Shown piece by piece: positions 36,401 to 48,400 of a stretch of DNA of 64,000 bases. Location: contig CAIIXF020000001.1 of assembly GCA_903813345.2 (NCBI GenBank), forward strand, positions 57,863,885-57,927,884. The letters are read 5' to 3'. This DNA is from Owenia fusiformis. Taxonomy: Eukaryota; Annelida; Polychaeta; Sabellida; Oweniidae. Every line of letters begins with the position of its first letter. The stretch's first letter is position 1. A program made the position numbers and the translations under genes. The notes under the pieces were generated by a model. That model had not been told where the DNA came from, did not search any database, and saw only the letters and a list, made by a program, of their open reading frames with translations.

Positions 36401-39400
36401 CACATATTTCCCACCTTGTTAAATAGAGATTATATGTTGTTATGTTGTTTCAGAGATGGCTGCTGCGAGTAAAAGTTTATACAGCACGATTCAGGACATA
36501 TATGAGCCAGAATGGGTAGAACATGGGTCATTCGAAAAACATATAGAAGTAAGTAGATTCCAGTATGTGTGAGAAGCATGTTATTGCATAGCAATTTTTA
36601 AAATTTAACTCTTACCAGTCTGGACCATATCCCAAACTAACTCTTACAAGTCTGGATCATTTCCTGAATTAACTCTTACTAGCCTGGAACATTTCCCAGT
36701 TTTAACTCTAACCAGTCTGGACCATTTCCTGCATTAAGTCTTACCAGTCTGGACCATTTCCTGGATTAACTCTTACCAGCCTGGACCATATTCCAGTTTT
36801 AACTCTTACCAGTCTGGACCATTTCCTAGTTTAACTCTTACCAGTCTGGACCATACCCTAGTTTAACTCTTACCAGGCTGGATCATTTCCCAGTTTAACT
36901 CTTACCAGTCTGGACCATATCCTGGATGAACTCTTACCAGTCTGGATCATTTCCTGTATTAACTCTTACCAGTCTGGACCATATCCTGGATGAACTCTTA
37001 CCAGTCTGGATCATTTCCTGTATTAACTCTTACCAGTCTGGACCATATCCTGGATGAACTCTTACCAGTCTGGATCATTTCCTGTATTAACTCTTACCAG
37101 TCTGGACCATTTCCTGGATTAACTCTTACCAGTCTGCATCATTTCCCAGTTTAAGTCTTACCAGTCTGGACCATATCCTAGATAAACTCTTACTTTGGAC
37201 CATTTCCCTGTTTTAACTCTTACCAGTCAGGACCATTCCCAAATTAACTCTTACCAGTCTGGATCATTTCCCAGTTTAACTCTTACCAGTCTGGACCATT
37301 TCCTGGATTAACTCTTACCAGTCTGGATCATTTCCCAGTTTAACTCTTACCAGTCTGGACCATTTCCTGGATTAACTCTTACCAGTCTGGACCATTTCCT
37401 GGATTAACTCTTACCAGTCTGGACCATATCCTGGATGAACTCTTACCAGTCTGGATCATTTCCTGTATTAACTCTTACCAGTTTGGACCATTTCCCAGTT
37501 TTAACTCTTACCAGTCTGGACCATTTCCTGCTGGACCATTTCCTCGATTAACTCTTCATTTCCCAGTTTCATTCTATCTAGTTCCCAGATTTAAACCTGT
37601 GGTCTGCTTTTTTTCAAAAACATGTATTTTTAACCAGTAAATTAACAAGAGTTGAGTTACAATGTGTATTCTCTCTCATATCTATACAGTTTTTGGTGCC
37701 TTGTTTTGTCTGACCTTGCTCCCATAAAACATAAAGGTTATATATTACAGAACAATTTTCAATTTTGTTTTATTCTATAATTCCACACATGTATCCCATT
37801 GTCTCCTGTGGGAGAAGTAAACTATTCAATAATGAATTGCTCCACCATGAAAAATCTTGCAATAACATTAGGTGGCAATGATTATTTTTGTTATTTTGGT
37901 ATTTTTAAGTGCTGAATCCAGCAAAGACTCAGAACCGATTACCATGATTAATGAAGAATTTTATTTTCTCTTAGTCTCAAGACTTGATCTGGACTGATTA
38001 TTTAAATAGTTTGACTGACTCAGTACAGGGACCTCTCGCAACATATATATCACAGTACCCAGAATATAAAGTAAGTATGATATTTTATAATACCAGTCAT
38101 GCTGTGAACCAATCAGATTCTATTTTGATATCCTAATTTTTATATGTGAAATGATTGTTTCAAAAGAGGCAGTGGAAGCTCAGGAAAATTCATTCCTACA
38201 TTTTCTGAACCATTTGCAAAAGTATCATCCCCAAAATCAATGGAACTCTGTTCATCAAAGTGGATGGAGACTAGAACCTTGTATTCAGAATCTTGGTATT
38301 GGTTCTTCAGGATGAATTTAGTATTTTGAATCTAGCAAAGATATCTTTAAAAAACAGTAATATATTTTTGATATGAAGTAGACTCTGGTTTTAATGTTGA
38401 TTAATAGCTCAACTTATGTGTTAAGATCAGGTTAGGAGTGTTTTATAGGCATTTTAAGGCTAGAGTAAATAGGTAGATGTTTAACATATCCTCTTGCAGC
38501 ATTTTTTACTACATGTACATGTATATAACAAATATGGAATGTGTTGCATTTATGGGAAAATATATATTCTATTATGCTTAATAAACCTCATTGAGGATAT
38601 AAGAAAAAAGAAAAATCTTATTCCCTCATCCCTATTAAACGTATAATTGATTACTTTGGCTCTCTCCAAATAACTGAATTCCAGTGTATTGTGTTTTTTA
38701 GTTCATTCTCTTGCATGTATCGGAAGGAAGTGTCTGATACATACCAGTTGTTACAAATATTTTCAATACTGTTTTCACAAACCAACATGAGTTCATTGTG
38801 ACCTCACAAGTGTAAACAACATCTTTTGATGGATAAAAACATGCTTTTAATCAAAACCCTTGTTGAATATTTTACACATATCAGTTTTTATATCCATTTG
38901 TGTTTTAAGAACCTCAATGATTTCTTTACAGGTGTAATGTGAAATGATTACATGTTAAATACATGTTTTTCTAAACACTAGAATATACAACATATTTCAA
39001 CTACAGTGAAACCTGGATACTCGAACACCTCTAATCCGAACACCCCTCAATGTGAACACTTATTTTAGTTCCAAATTTAAAAAAACTTGTGAGCACTTGC
39101 TAACCCACACAAATGCTGGTCTCAGTGGGGTTCAGATTAGACACGTTTTACTGTACTCACACACTGTGTTAATGAATACTATGAAAAACCATTAAAGGCA
39201 GAATCGGAATATATAGACAAATGGGAATAAAGTATTAACTTAGATTAATTTGAAGCCAAAAATATCATGAAATTCAAATAACGCTTTGCATAGGTTGCTG
39301 GCTAGATCTGATTCTGCCTTAAACACTTTATAGTACACTTTTATTGCATTCAAAAATGATAACATGGTTAAAGGAATTATCAAAATTTTATTTCAGTCAA

Positions 39401-42400
39401 AAATATCAAAACGGGGCCGGAAGCTAGTTGACTACGACAGTGCAAGACATAATTTAGACTCTCTGAAAAATGCAAAGAAAAGAGATGAAACAAAAATAAT
39501 GAAGGTAAGTTTGTTTCACGTTTACTTTTTATTACAGATCTGTTTGAAATAATTGTTTTTCAACAAAAGTACTTCAATAGATAAGAAGAATACTTCAAGA
39601 AGAATGTGTTAATATACAGGCACAAATATACTGTACTTGTTTAAAGTGGATCACATGAACAGTAAAATAGACTACATAGTTTGACTTATTAACATGACAA
39701 CTTTTTATTCATATCTGAGGTCAAATATTTGACTTTTTGAATTATGCATGAAGATTTCAATGCTACGGCATAAATTGTCTTTTGGTGTCTATTACACGTT
39801 TCATGTCATTTTGATTCTAATTTATTTTCATGAATCATACATTTTTGCACCCAAAAATGTTTAGTTCATTCTCTAATGATGTGGTGATCATCTTGAAAGG
39901 ACACACTCATTCATACTTAAAAAATATCATGTTTTGTATGTCCTTAACCTGTCATTTTTAATGTGAGGCTTTATCAAATTCTTGAATAAATCAACTAATC
40001 AGATTAGATATCATTAGTAGGATCATTCGCCTATACAGAATCAATGAATCTGAATTTGAATAAAACTACATGTGCAAGTATATAGTGTAATTAGTTTTAC
40101 AAATTTTGAATAATGAAATGAACCTTGTTCGTTGTAGGCTCAAGAAGAACTGGCATCAACTAAAAAAGTTTATGAAGATTTAAACTATCACCTCCACGAT
40201 GAACTTCCCGACCTTTATGACAAGTAAGATGATTTTACTCCTATTGAAAAATCTGTTAAGTATAACACCTGGAAGTGAAACACCTCCATAAGTGGAACAC
40301 ATTTGTGGTGTTTTATTTACACAGGTTTTACTGTACTTATTATTTGACATTATTTTTATATTCCTGTCTGTAAGTGTTATACAAAATAATGATGAAATCA
40401 AAACTTTTAGTATTAGGGATGGGTTAATATTATTTCAAACCCCACAAAGATTCTCTTATTATGTGTGTTTACATCATGCATAGGAAAACAGGACACAATT
40501 ATAGTTTAATCTACTGTCGAAATAACTGAATGTTAAAACACAATTATTACAAGGTACTAAACAGGCTCTCAATATTAAACCTGTTTTTCTTTTTTTATTT
40601 CAGCCGAATTTCATTTTACACGGGTCATTTTGAAACTTTATTCACGATCGAAGAAAAATTCCACAGAGAGTCCGGAAAGGTATGCTATTATGATTTATAA
40701 TGCTCAATCTTTTAATATTCTTATTTGAAAATGGAACCAGAAAATAAACTAAAATTAACTAATTATTATAGAAATGCTATATTGACTGTCAATTGTAAAC
40801 ATATTAAATATCAAGAAGCTTTCTGATTTTATAAACTGATAATTGAAATTTTGTCATTAATTTTATATGTTTATTATTTGCAGACTCGAGATGCGTTAAA
40901 TGATGCAATTAAAACCTTAGCAGTAGAAAATGATAAAGGAACTTATAAAACTAAAAAATTACCACAATTTAGGTAAGTTTATAAATTATTCAGTATCACA
41001 GATAACATAATCCTGAACTGATTAATGATGGTAAAATGTAATTTATATAAATAATAATAATACAATAAAGTGGTCACTTAACACCAAAACAGAATATAAG
41101 AAAATATTTTAATCTGTAGTAGAAAAAGTGGAGATTATAACAATGGTTCAACTTCACCCTCATCCTTACCTACTACCCCCGTTGATAGCCGACCTGACAT
41201 TGCTGACACCTTCAACGTCAATCTGGGTGACATTAACGGTGAATCTAGGGACGATTCATCTCCAACCCCTGCACCTAGACCCTCTTTACATGAGAGCGAG
41301 GAGGTTGACTTGGAGACCCCTAGTAAGGAACAAAAAGAGGAGGCCCCTTCTCAACGGTGTAAGTTAGGGTGATCAGGGTGATATTGTGCCAAAATCAATT
41401 TCCTCAATAATTCAGTTGGTAATGCAAACATATGAGGTTAAGTGAAATTCCTCTAAAATCAGAGTAAACATGTTAATTATTCACATGTTTTAGAACTGTT
41501 ACAAACCAACTGAATGTTTGATAGGAAGTTGTGTTCTGGCTACTAAATTATACATGTAAATGTATAGCATCATGTTTCAATTAGTGTTTGTGTACAACTC
41601 GTGACACCCTCACTCCCATCATCCCATCTATTTATAGAGCATGTTAATTTTTATTTCACTGTTTATTCAATTACTCAACCCTATAACATGTCTTTGAGAG
41701 TATACTCATTATGAACTACTGTAATATGATTCCTTATGTACGTCAAACTATAATTCATTTGTGCATGCAATTTTCATGCAATTCCAAATGTTTCAGTCGT
41801 TGTTTAATGATAAATTTAGTGTTTTTATGTCACCACCAAAAGTGGTGACATATTGTTATGGTCTCCGTTTTTTTGCGACGGCGGTTGGTGGTTGGCGGTT
41901 GGTGGTTGGCGGTTGGTGGTTGGTGGTTGGAGGTTGGCGTCCGGCGTCCGGCGTCTGTAACAATTTCTTACAACTTCCTATAACTTAACAAATACTGTTT
42001 AGATTGACTTCAATTTTTTTCTAAATCATCTACATGTTCTCAGAAGTTCAAATCTGACTTTAGATTTGACATTTGACCTTCAATGACCTTCTCAAGGTCA
42101 AAAAGGTCTTTTTTCAACTTGCTTCACATTGACTAAATTTTTTTTCAAAATCATCTACATGTTCTCAGAAATTCAAATCTGACTTTAGATTTGACATTTG
42201 ACCTTCAAATCTAACTTTAGATTGGACATTTGACCTTCAATGACCTTCTCAAGGTCAAAAAAGGTCAAAAAGGTCTGTTTTCAACTTGCTTCAAATTGAC
42301 TAAATTTTTTTTTCAAAATCATCTACGTGTTCTCAGAAATTCAAATCTGACTTAAGATTTGACTTAAGATTTGACATTTGACCTTCAATGACCTTCTCAA

Positions 42401-45400
42401 GGTCAAAAAGGTCTGTTTTCAACTTGCTTCAAATTGACTAAAAAAATTTTTCAGAATCATCTACGTGTTCTCAGAAATTCAAATCTGACTTTAGATTTGA
42501 CATAAGATTTGACATTTGACCTTCAATGACCTTCTCAAAGTCAAAAAAGGTCAAAAAGGTCTTTTTTCAACTTGCTTCAAATTGACTAAATTTTTTTTTC
42601 AAAATCATCTACATGTTCTCAGAAATTCAAATCTGACTTTAGATTTGACATTTGACCTTCAATGACCTTCTCAATGTCAAAAAAGGTCAAAAAGGTATTT
42701 TTTCATCTTGCTTCTAATTGACTAAAAATTTTTTTCAAAATCATCTACCTGTTCTCAGAAATTCAAATATGACTTAAGATTTGACTTTAGATTTGACATT
42801 TGACCTTCAATGACCTTCTCAAAGTCAAAAAAGGTCAAAAAGGTCTTTTTCAAGTTGCTTCAAATTGACTAAATTTTTTTTTCAAAATCATCTACATGTT
42901 CTCAGAAATTCAAATCTGACTTTAGATTTGACATTTGACCTTCAATGACCTTCTAAAGGTCAAAAAAGGTCAAAAAGGTCTTTTTTCAACTTGCTTCAAA
43001 TTGACTAATTTTTTTTTTCAAAATTATCTACATGTTCTCAGAAATTCAAATCTGACTTTAGATATGACATTTGACCTTTAATGACCTTCTCAAGGTCAAA
43101 AAAGGTCTGTTTTCAACTTGCTTCAAATTGACCAAATTTTTTTTTCAAAATCATCTACATCTTTTCAGAAGTTCAAATTTGACTTTACAAGTTCTCAGAA
43201 GTTCAAATCTGACTTTAGATTTGACCTTTGACCTTCAATGACCTTCTCAAGGTCAAAAAGGTCTTTTTTCAACTTGCTTCAAATTGACTAATTTTTTTTC
43301 AAAATCATCTACATGTTCTCAGAAGTTCAAATCTGACTTTAGATTTGACATTTGACCTTCAATGACCTTTTCAAGGTCAAAAAGGTCTTTTTTCAACTTG
43401 CTTCAAATTTACTTAATTTTTTTTTCAAAATCATCTACATGTTCTCAGAAGTTCAAATCTGACTTTACATTTGACATTTGACCTTCAATGACCTTCTCAA
43501 TGTCAAAAAAAAGTCAAAGAGGTATTTTTTCAACTTGCTTTAAATTGACCAAATTGTTTTAGGTGGTGACATTTTGTCATGTTAATGCCTTGTGTGAGAT
43601 TTGTACTAAAAAGTATTTATTTGCAACATTTAAATTTCACATGAATTTCAAACATCAGCAAAATTTAGTGAATTGAACCTTATACATAAAAAACATCCAA
43701 AGTTCACTCAGGGTTGATCATTGCGCTGAATTACCAACTACTGAACACTCCCTTCATGACACAATTTATGCTCCCATCACAAGTGTGTGCACCAAGCTAA
43801 TATGAAGCATGATGTCACAATGTAATGATGTCATATTTTTCTTACAATAGAACCATTAGAATGTTGTATGTATTTTCTAGGATTCCAGACAAAAATGGTT
43901 TATACGACCCAGTTGGTAATGTTGTGTTTCTAGATCTATAGTACCCCAATAGTAGAAGTATTGGCATGATAAAAACTAGGCCCATGTTCACACTGCAGAG
44001 GTGTTTTAATTAGCATTTGCAATGTTTTTTATTAAGAGGACATTGATTTATGCCCTTTGCATGGTCTACATTTGTACATGTAGATTAGTGTAACATGCCA
44101 ATAGTTCTAGACTGGATGTTGTACCTTGAGTATGTAGCACAGTTTTAGAACAGGCTATTTTCATGATTATAAGATAACTCCCCTCTTCTTATTATCCCAT
44201 GATGCACTGCACATATGTTTACCCTTTTACGATTCCATTCATGATGTAATTTCTATCTTTATATGTATTTTGATAAATCACTGAATAAGAAATGAAAGTA
44301 GCCTTATAAATAGCCAGTACATTTATTTCAACCTATTTATACCCCATGGTCTTTAGTCAGAGTGACTATACCTCCATGATGCGATGTGTTGTTCTGATGT
44401 AGCATGAATGATTCTTTTGCGACAGTGTTGTCCTGAAATCTATGTTTTAATAATTTCAATTTGGCACTTGTCATGTCCTATGACAAGCATGTGCTTAACA
44501 TAAGTGTTGTTTGCTTTCTAGCAAGACTGCTTTCTTCATGTTGTAAGATGATTGTTGCTTTTGTAACACTTCAAGAGATTTTACCATATTCTCATGTCAT
44601 AACTTGGAATAACTTGGTTGAGTCGAATTTAGAAGGAATCACACACTAAAATCTTGGATTCTCCGAAACGTATTAAAATGATCATTTGATTTTTTGGGTT
44701 CATCTAGCTTCAGATTTCATAAATGGCTAAAAAAATAGATAAAAAAGTTGAGGCTCTTGGTTGGTTTCAGTCATGTGCCCCACTAGCGCCCCATTTTGAG
44801 GCAAACATGTTTATTGGTAAAATCTCCACTTTGACATGTACCTTAATATTTTTGTTCGTGACATTTTTGTTTGATACTTAATCCCAGAGACCTGAAATAT
44901 CCTTTATTCAGTAACTTTTAACATGATTGATGATCTCTTTTTATGGACTCTACGTAGACTTCTGCACTGTTATGATAATATTTGCATTTTGGTGGTTTGA
45001 TAAAACAATATTAATGCTTGATATTAGAACTAAATGAAACAAACTATTATGAATGAAACGTTGATGACATTAGTTTAGAATAAATATTTAAAGCTTTTTA
45101 TGTCATTCAGTTCATAGTTAGGGTATATAGCAGGGTTCCCAACTTAGGTTGAAATCATGATTGCCATTGTTAAATATGTTGGCATTTAGTCCATTGTTCA
45201 TTGCCAAGAGTAAAACGTGTTCCCATTGACAGTCAGACAGCTCTAACATCTTAACCCTGGTATATAAAGGTAAATCAATGTAAATTGTGAGCTTTTATGA
45301 ATCATTTTCAGCTTAGCTTTCCAACATAAGTACATAGGGCTGCCGCATAATTCAATTCCTCTTTTAAAGTAGACAGTCTCATGTACAGATCCAGGAATTA

Positions 45401-48400
45401 TTTGGAATTGAGGTGATTCTGACCTCCATTCATATATATTAGTTTTCTTGGAACTCTGCAGTAGACTGATATGGAAATGTGCTGTAGCCCTGATGTAGAA
45501 AAATTGATAGGTTGAAATGATATTATTTAATTTACAAATTGATGTGGGATAAGCCTATATGTGTACATGTAGTTGCTTTTTATCGTACCTAAAAAAGGTT
45601 CGATATTGTCGTCAGCTTGTTAGGCTCTTGTTTGACATGGTTGTAAGATAACTGATCTTTGTTCACTGAACAGTGAAAACTAAATTACAACCATTTTATA
45701 AATGGAGCCATGTAAGAGGCTTACGCAATGGGATGTTCCTCAAAAATATTGGCTTTGTGATTTGTGAAATTCAAAAATTCATTTCTATTGCAAATTGTGA
45801 AAGACACTTGAATTCCATGAATCATACATCACAATGTTATTGAGTGACATGATGTTTGGAAAACAGACAGAAAAGGTGATTCTTCATTGTTCCTTTGTAG
45901 CTGATCCAGGTCCCAGCAGTCACATGAATGGTCCATCTAGCGAGGACTCAGCAGCTGTTACCATGGAGACAAGTCGATCTGATAGCATCCCATTATCTCC
46001 TCAAAGTGAACCCCAGGGGGAGGAAGCGAGCAGGGAGGAAGAGCATGATCGACCATATGAACCTGTTGATCTAGGAGCACAGGTTTGTGTTTAGTTGTTT
46101 TTCACCTAACTCATCTTGCTTCATAAGGTTTTGAGCCTATGCGAAATAAGAACGTTTTAAGATTCACTCAGTTATTCCCCATTTAGTTATGTGACTTGAG
46201 TGAAGCCCTCCCTGAATATTAAAATATTTGAGATTCTATGACCCATGCAACATTGGAACATTTTGAACCCTGTGATTTTTCTTATTTAATATCTTTGATA
46301 TATTATCGGTCTTTATTGAGTACCTTCTTTAAAATCAGTGATATACTTTTTTGATACCTATGATTTCATGTCATATAATTTTTGGCCAATTTATTTCATG
46401 AAATCCTTCCCGGATCCCATAATGATTTGCACGTTATATAATTTATTTAGATCGATGATAATTATGCAGTTATTGAAGAGGTATATAATACTTTAGTAAT
46501 GCCTGCTGCTTGGATTTGTTATAAGATATTTGTAAAGTTTCACTGCTTATACCACATCACCAGCTTACAGACACCCACACTTTGTTGAGAGCTGATATGT
46601 GAAAGTTTATGCAATTCAGGAAAATGATAATTTGTTCTTTCAGAAATTAAAATTCAAAATTTTTTAAAATGGCTTTTAGTGCATTTATTGAACAACCAGC
46701 ATGTTTTTTAAAAAAAACAGAATTTGGAATTACATAATCCGAACTGGGAAAGTGTACTGAAAGGGCTTACGGTGTACTGGGACAAGATGGATTTATCATC
46801 TTAGGTCAAATTTTTAGTGGTTTCTTGCATGGTTAGATGGTTCATGAGATTAAGTTTTCCTGGGCCTATTCCCTTTGAAAATTGATTTCTGATTTTATTT
46901 TAGTAGTTACAATATGCTTGACTGCTTTACTAAAAAGTAGAATGAGTTCATTTAGTTTGACTGTTCATTTAGCCCAACATAATAGTCCGTCCAGGTTCAC
47001 TTTCAATATTTACCTCAATGTGCTTTTAAGCATATATTATACTTTTGTGTAAGAGCCAATAAAATGTATATATACAACTCTTTATTATTTACTGTTTGAA
47101 AACTGTACAGAATATAAATTAATGTGTAAACATACTACATGTAAACATTTTGGTTTTGAACCTATGCGAAATGAGAACCTAAAAATCTTCATCCAAGATT
47201 CACTCATATCTCCCCCATTTAGTTATGTTACTTGGATGAAGTCCTGCCAGAATATCATAAATATTTGAGATTCTATGATCCATGCAACATTTTAACATTT
47301 TGAACACTTGGATTTTTCTGATTTGATCCTTATTGAGTACTTATTGAGTGATACACTTTTTTAATACTATGATTTTATGTTGAATAATTTTGGCCAATTT
47401 ATTTCATGAAATCCTTCCCATAATGATTTGCGTGTTATAAAATTTATTTAGATCGATGATAATTATGCAGTAATTGTAGAGGTATATAATACTTAAGTAA
47501 TGTCTGCTGCTTGAATTTGTTAAAAGATATTTGTTAAGTTTCACTGCTTACGCTACATCGCAAGCTTACAGGCACCCATACTTTTTTGAGAGCTGTGTAC
47601 TGTATTGTTAGAGGCTATTTTTTGTGGTTGTATTTAAGTCATAAAAAATGTCAAAATGCATTTTCCTGAAACTTTATGCAATTCAGAAAAAATGATAATT
47701 TGTTCTTTCAGAAGTTAAAATTTTTCTGGATATATGGCTTTTTATGTCACCACCAAAAGTGGTGACATATTGTTATGGTCTCCGTTTTTTTTGTGACGGC
47801 GGTTGGTGGTTGGAGGTTGGCGTCCGGCGTCCGGCGTCTGTAACAATTTCTTACAACTTCCTATAACTTTACAAATACTGTTTAGACTGACTTCAATTTT
47901 TTTCTAAATCATCTACATGTTCTCAGAAGTTCAAATCTGACTTTAGATTTGACATTTGACCTTCAATGACCTTCTCAAGGTCAAAAAGGTCTTTTTTCAA
48001 CTTGCTTCACATTGACTAAATTTTTTTCAAAATCATCTACATGTTCTCAGAAATTCAAATCTGACTTTAGATTTGACTTTAGAGTTGACATTTGACCTTC
48101 AAATCTGACTTTAGATTTGACATTTGACCTTCAATGACCTTCTCAAGGTCAAAAAAGGTCAAAAAGGTCTGTTTTCAACTTGCTTCAAATTGACTAAATT
48201 TTTTTTTCAAAATCATCTACGTGTTCTCAGAAATTCAAATCTGACTTAAGATTTGACTTAAGATTTGACATTTGACCTTCAATGACCTTCTCAAGGTCAA
48301 AAAAGGTCAAAAAGGTCTGTTTTCAACTTGCTTCAAATTGACTAAATTTTTTTTTCAAAATCATCTACGTGTTCTCAGAAATTCAAATCTGACTTTAGAT

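Larger units (their letters stand above)
27451..36453 (+). other. Amphiphysin intron 3, transposon-rich
   Basis: 9 kb. It contains, in order: dispersed repeat copy 2 (30751), TACAGGGTG MITE (31674), internally deleted hAT (32181), 25/26 bp minisatellite (34830), a promoter-like unit with a mini-ORF (35240-35533) and a long palindrome (35657). 27500-30700 shows nothing I can name beyond AT-rich intron. Confidence 0.7.

Noticed and set aside
41128-41367. 79-codon frame starting [12 protein letters not shown]
   Set aside because: Alternate phase over exon 10. The chosen phase continues both neighbouring exons and has the acidic Ser/Pro composition expected of the linker.
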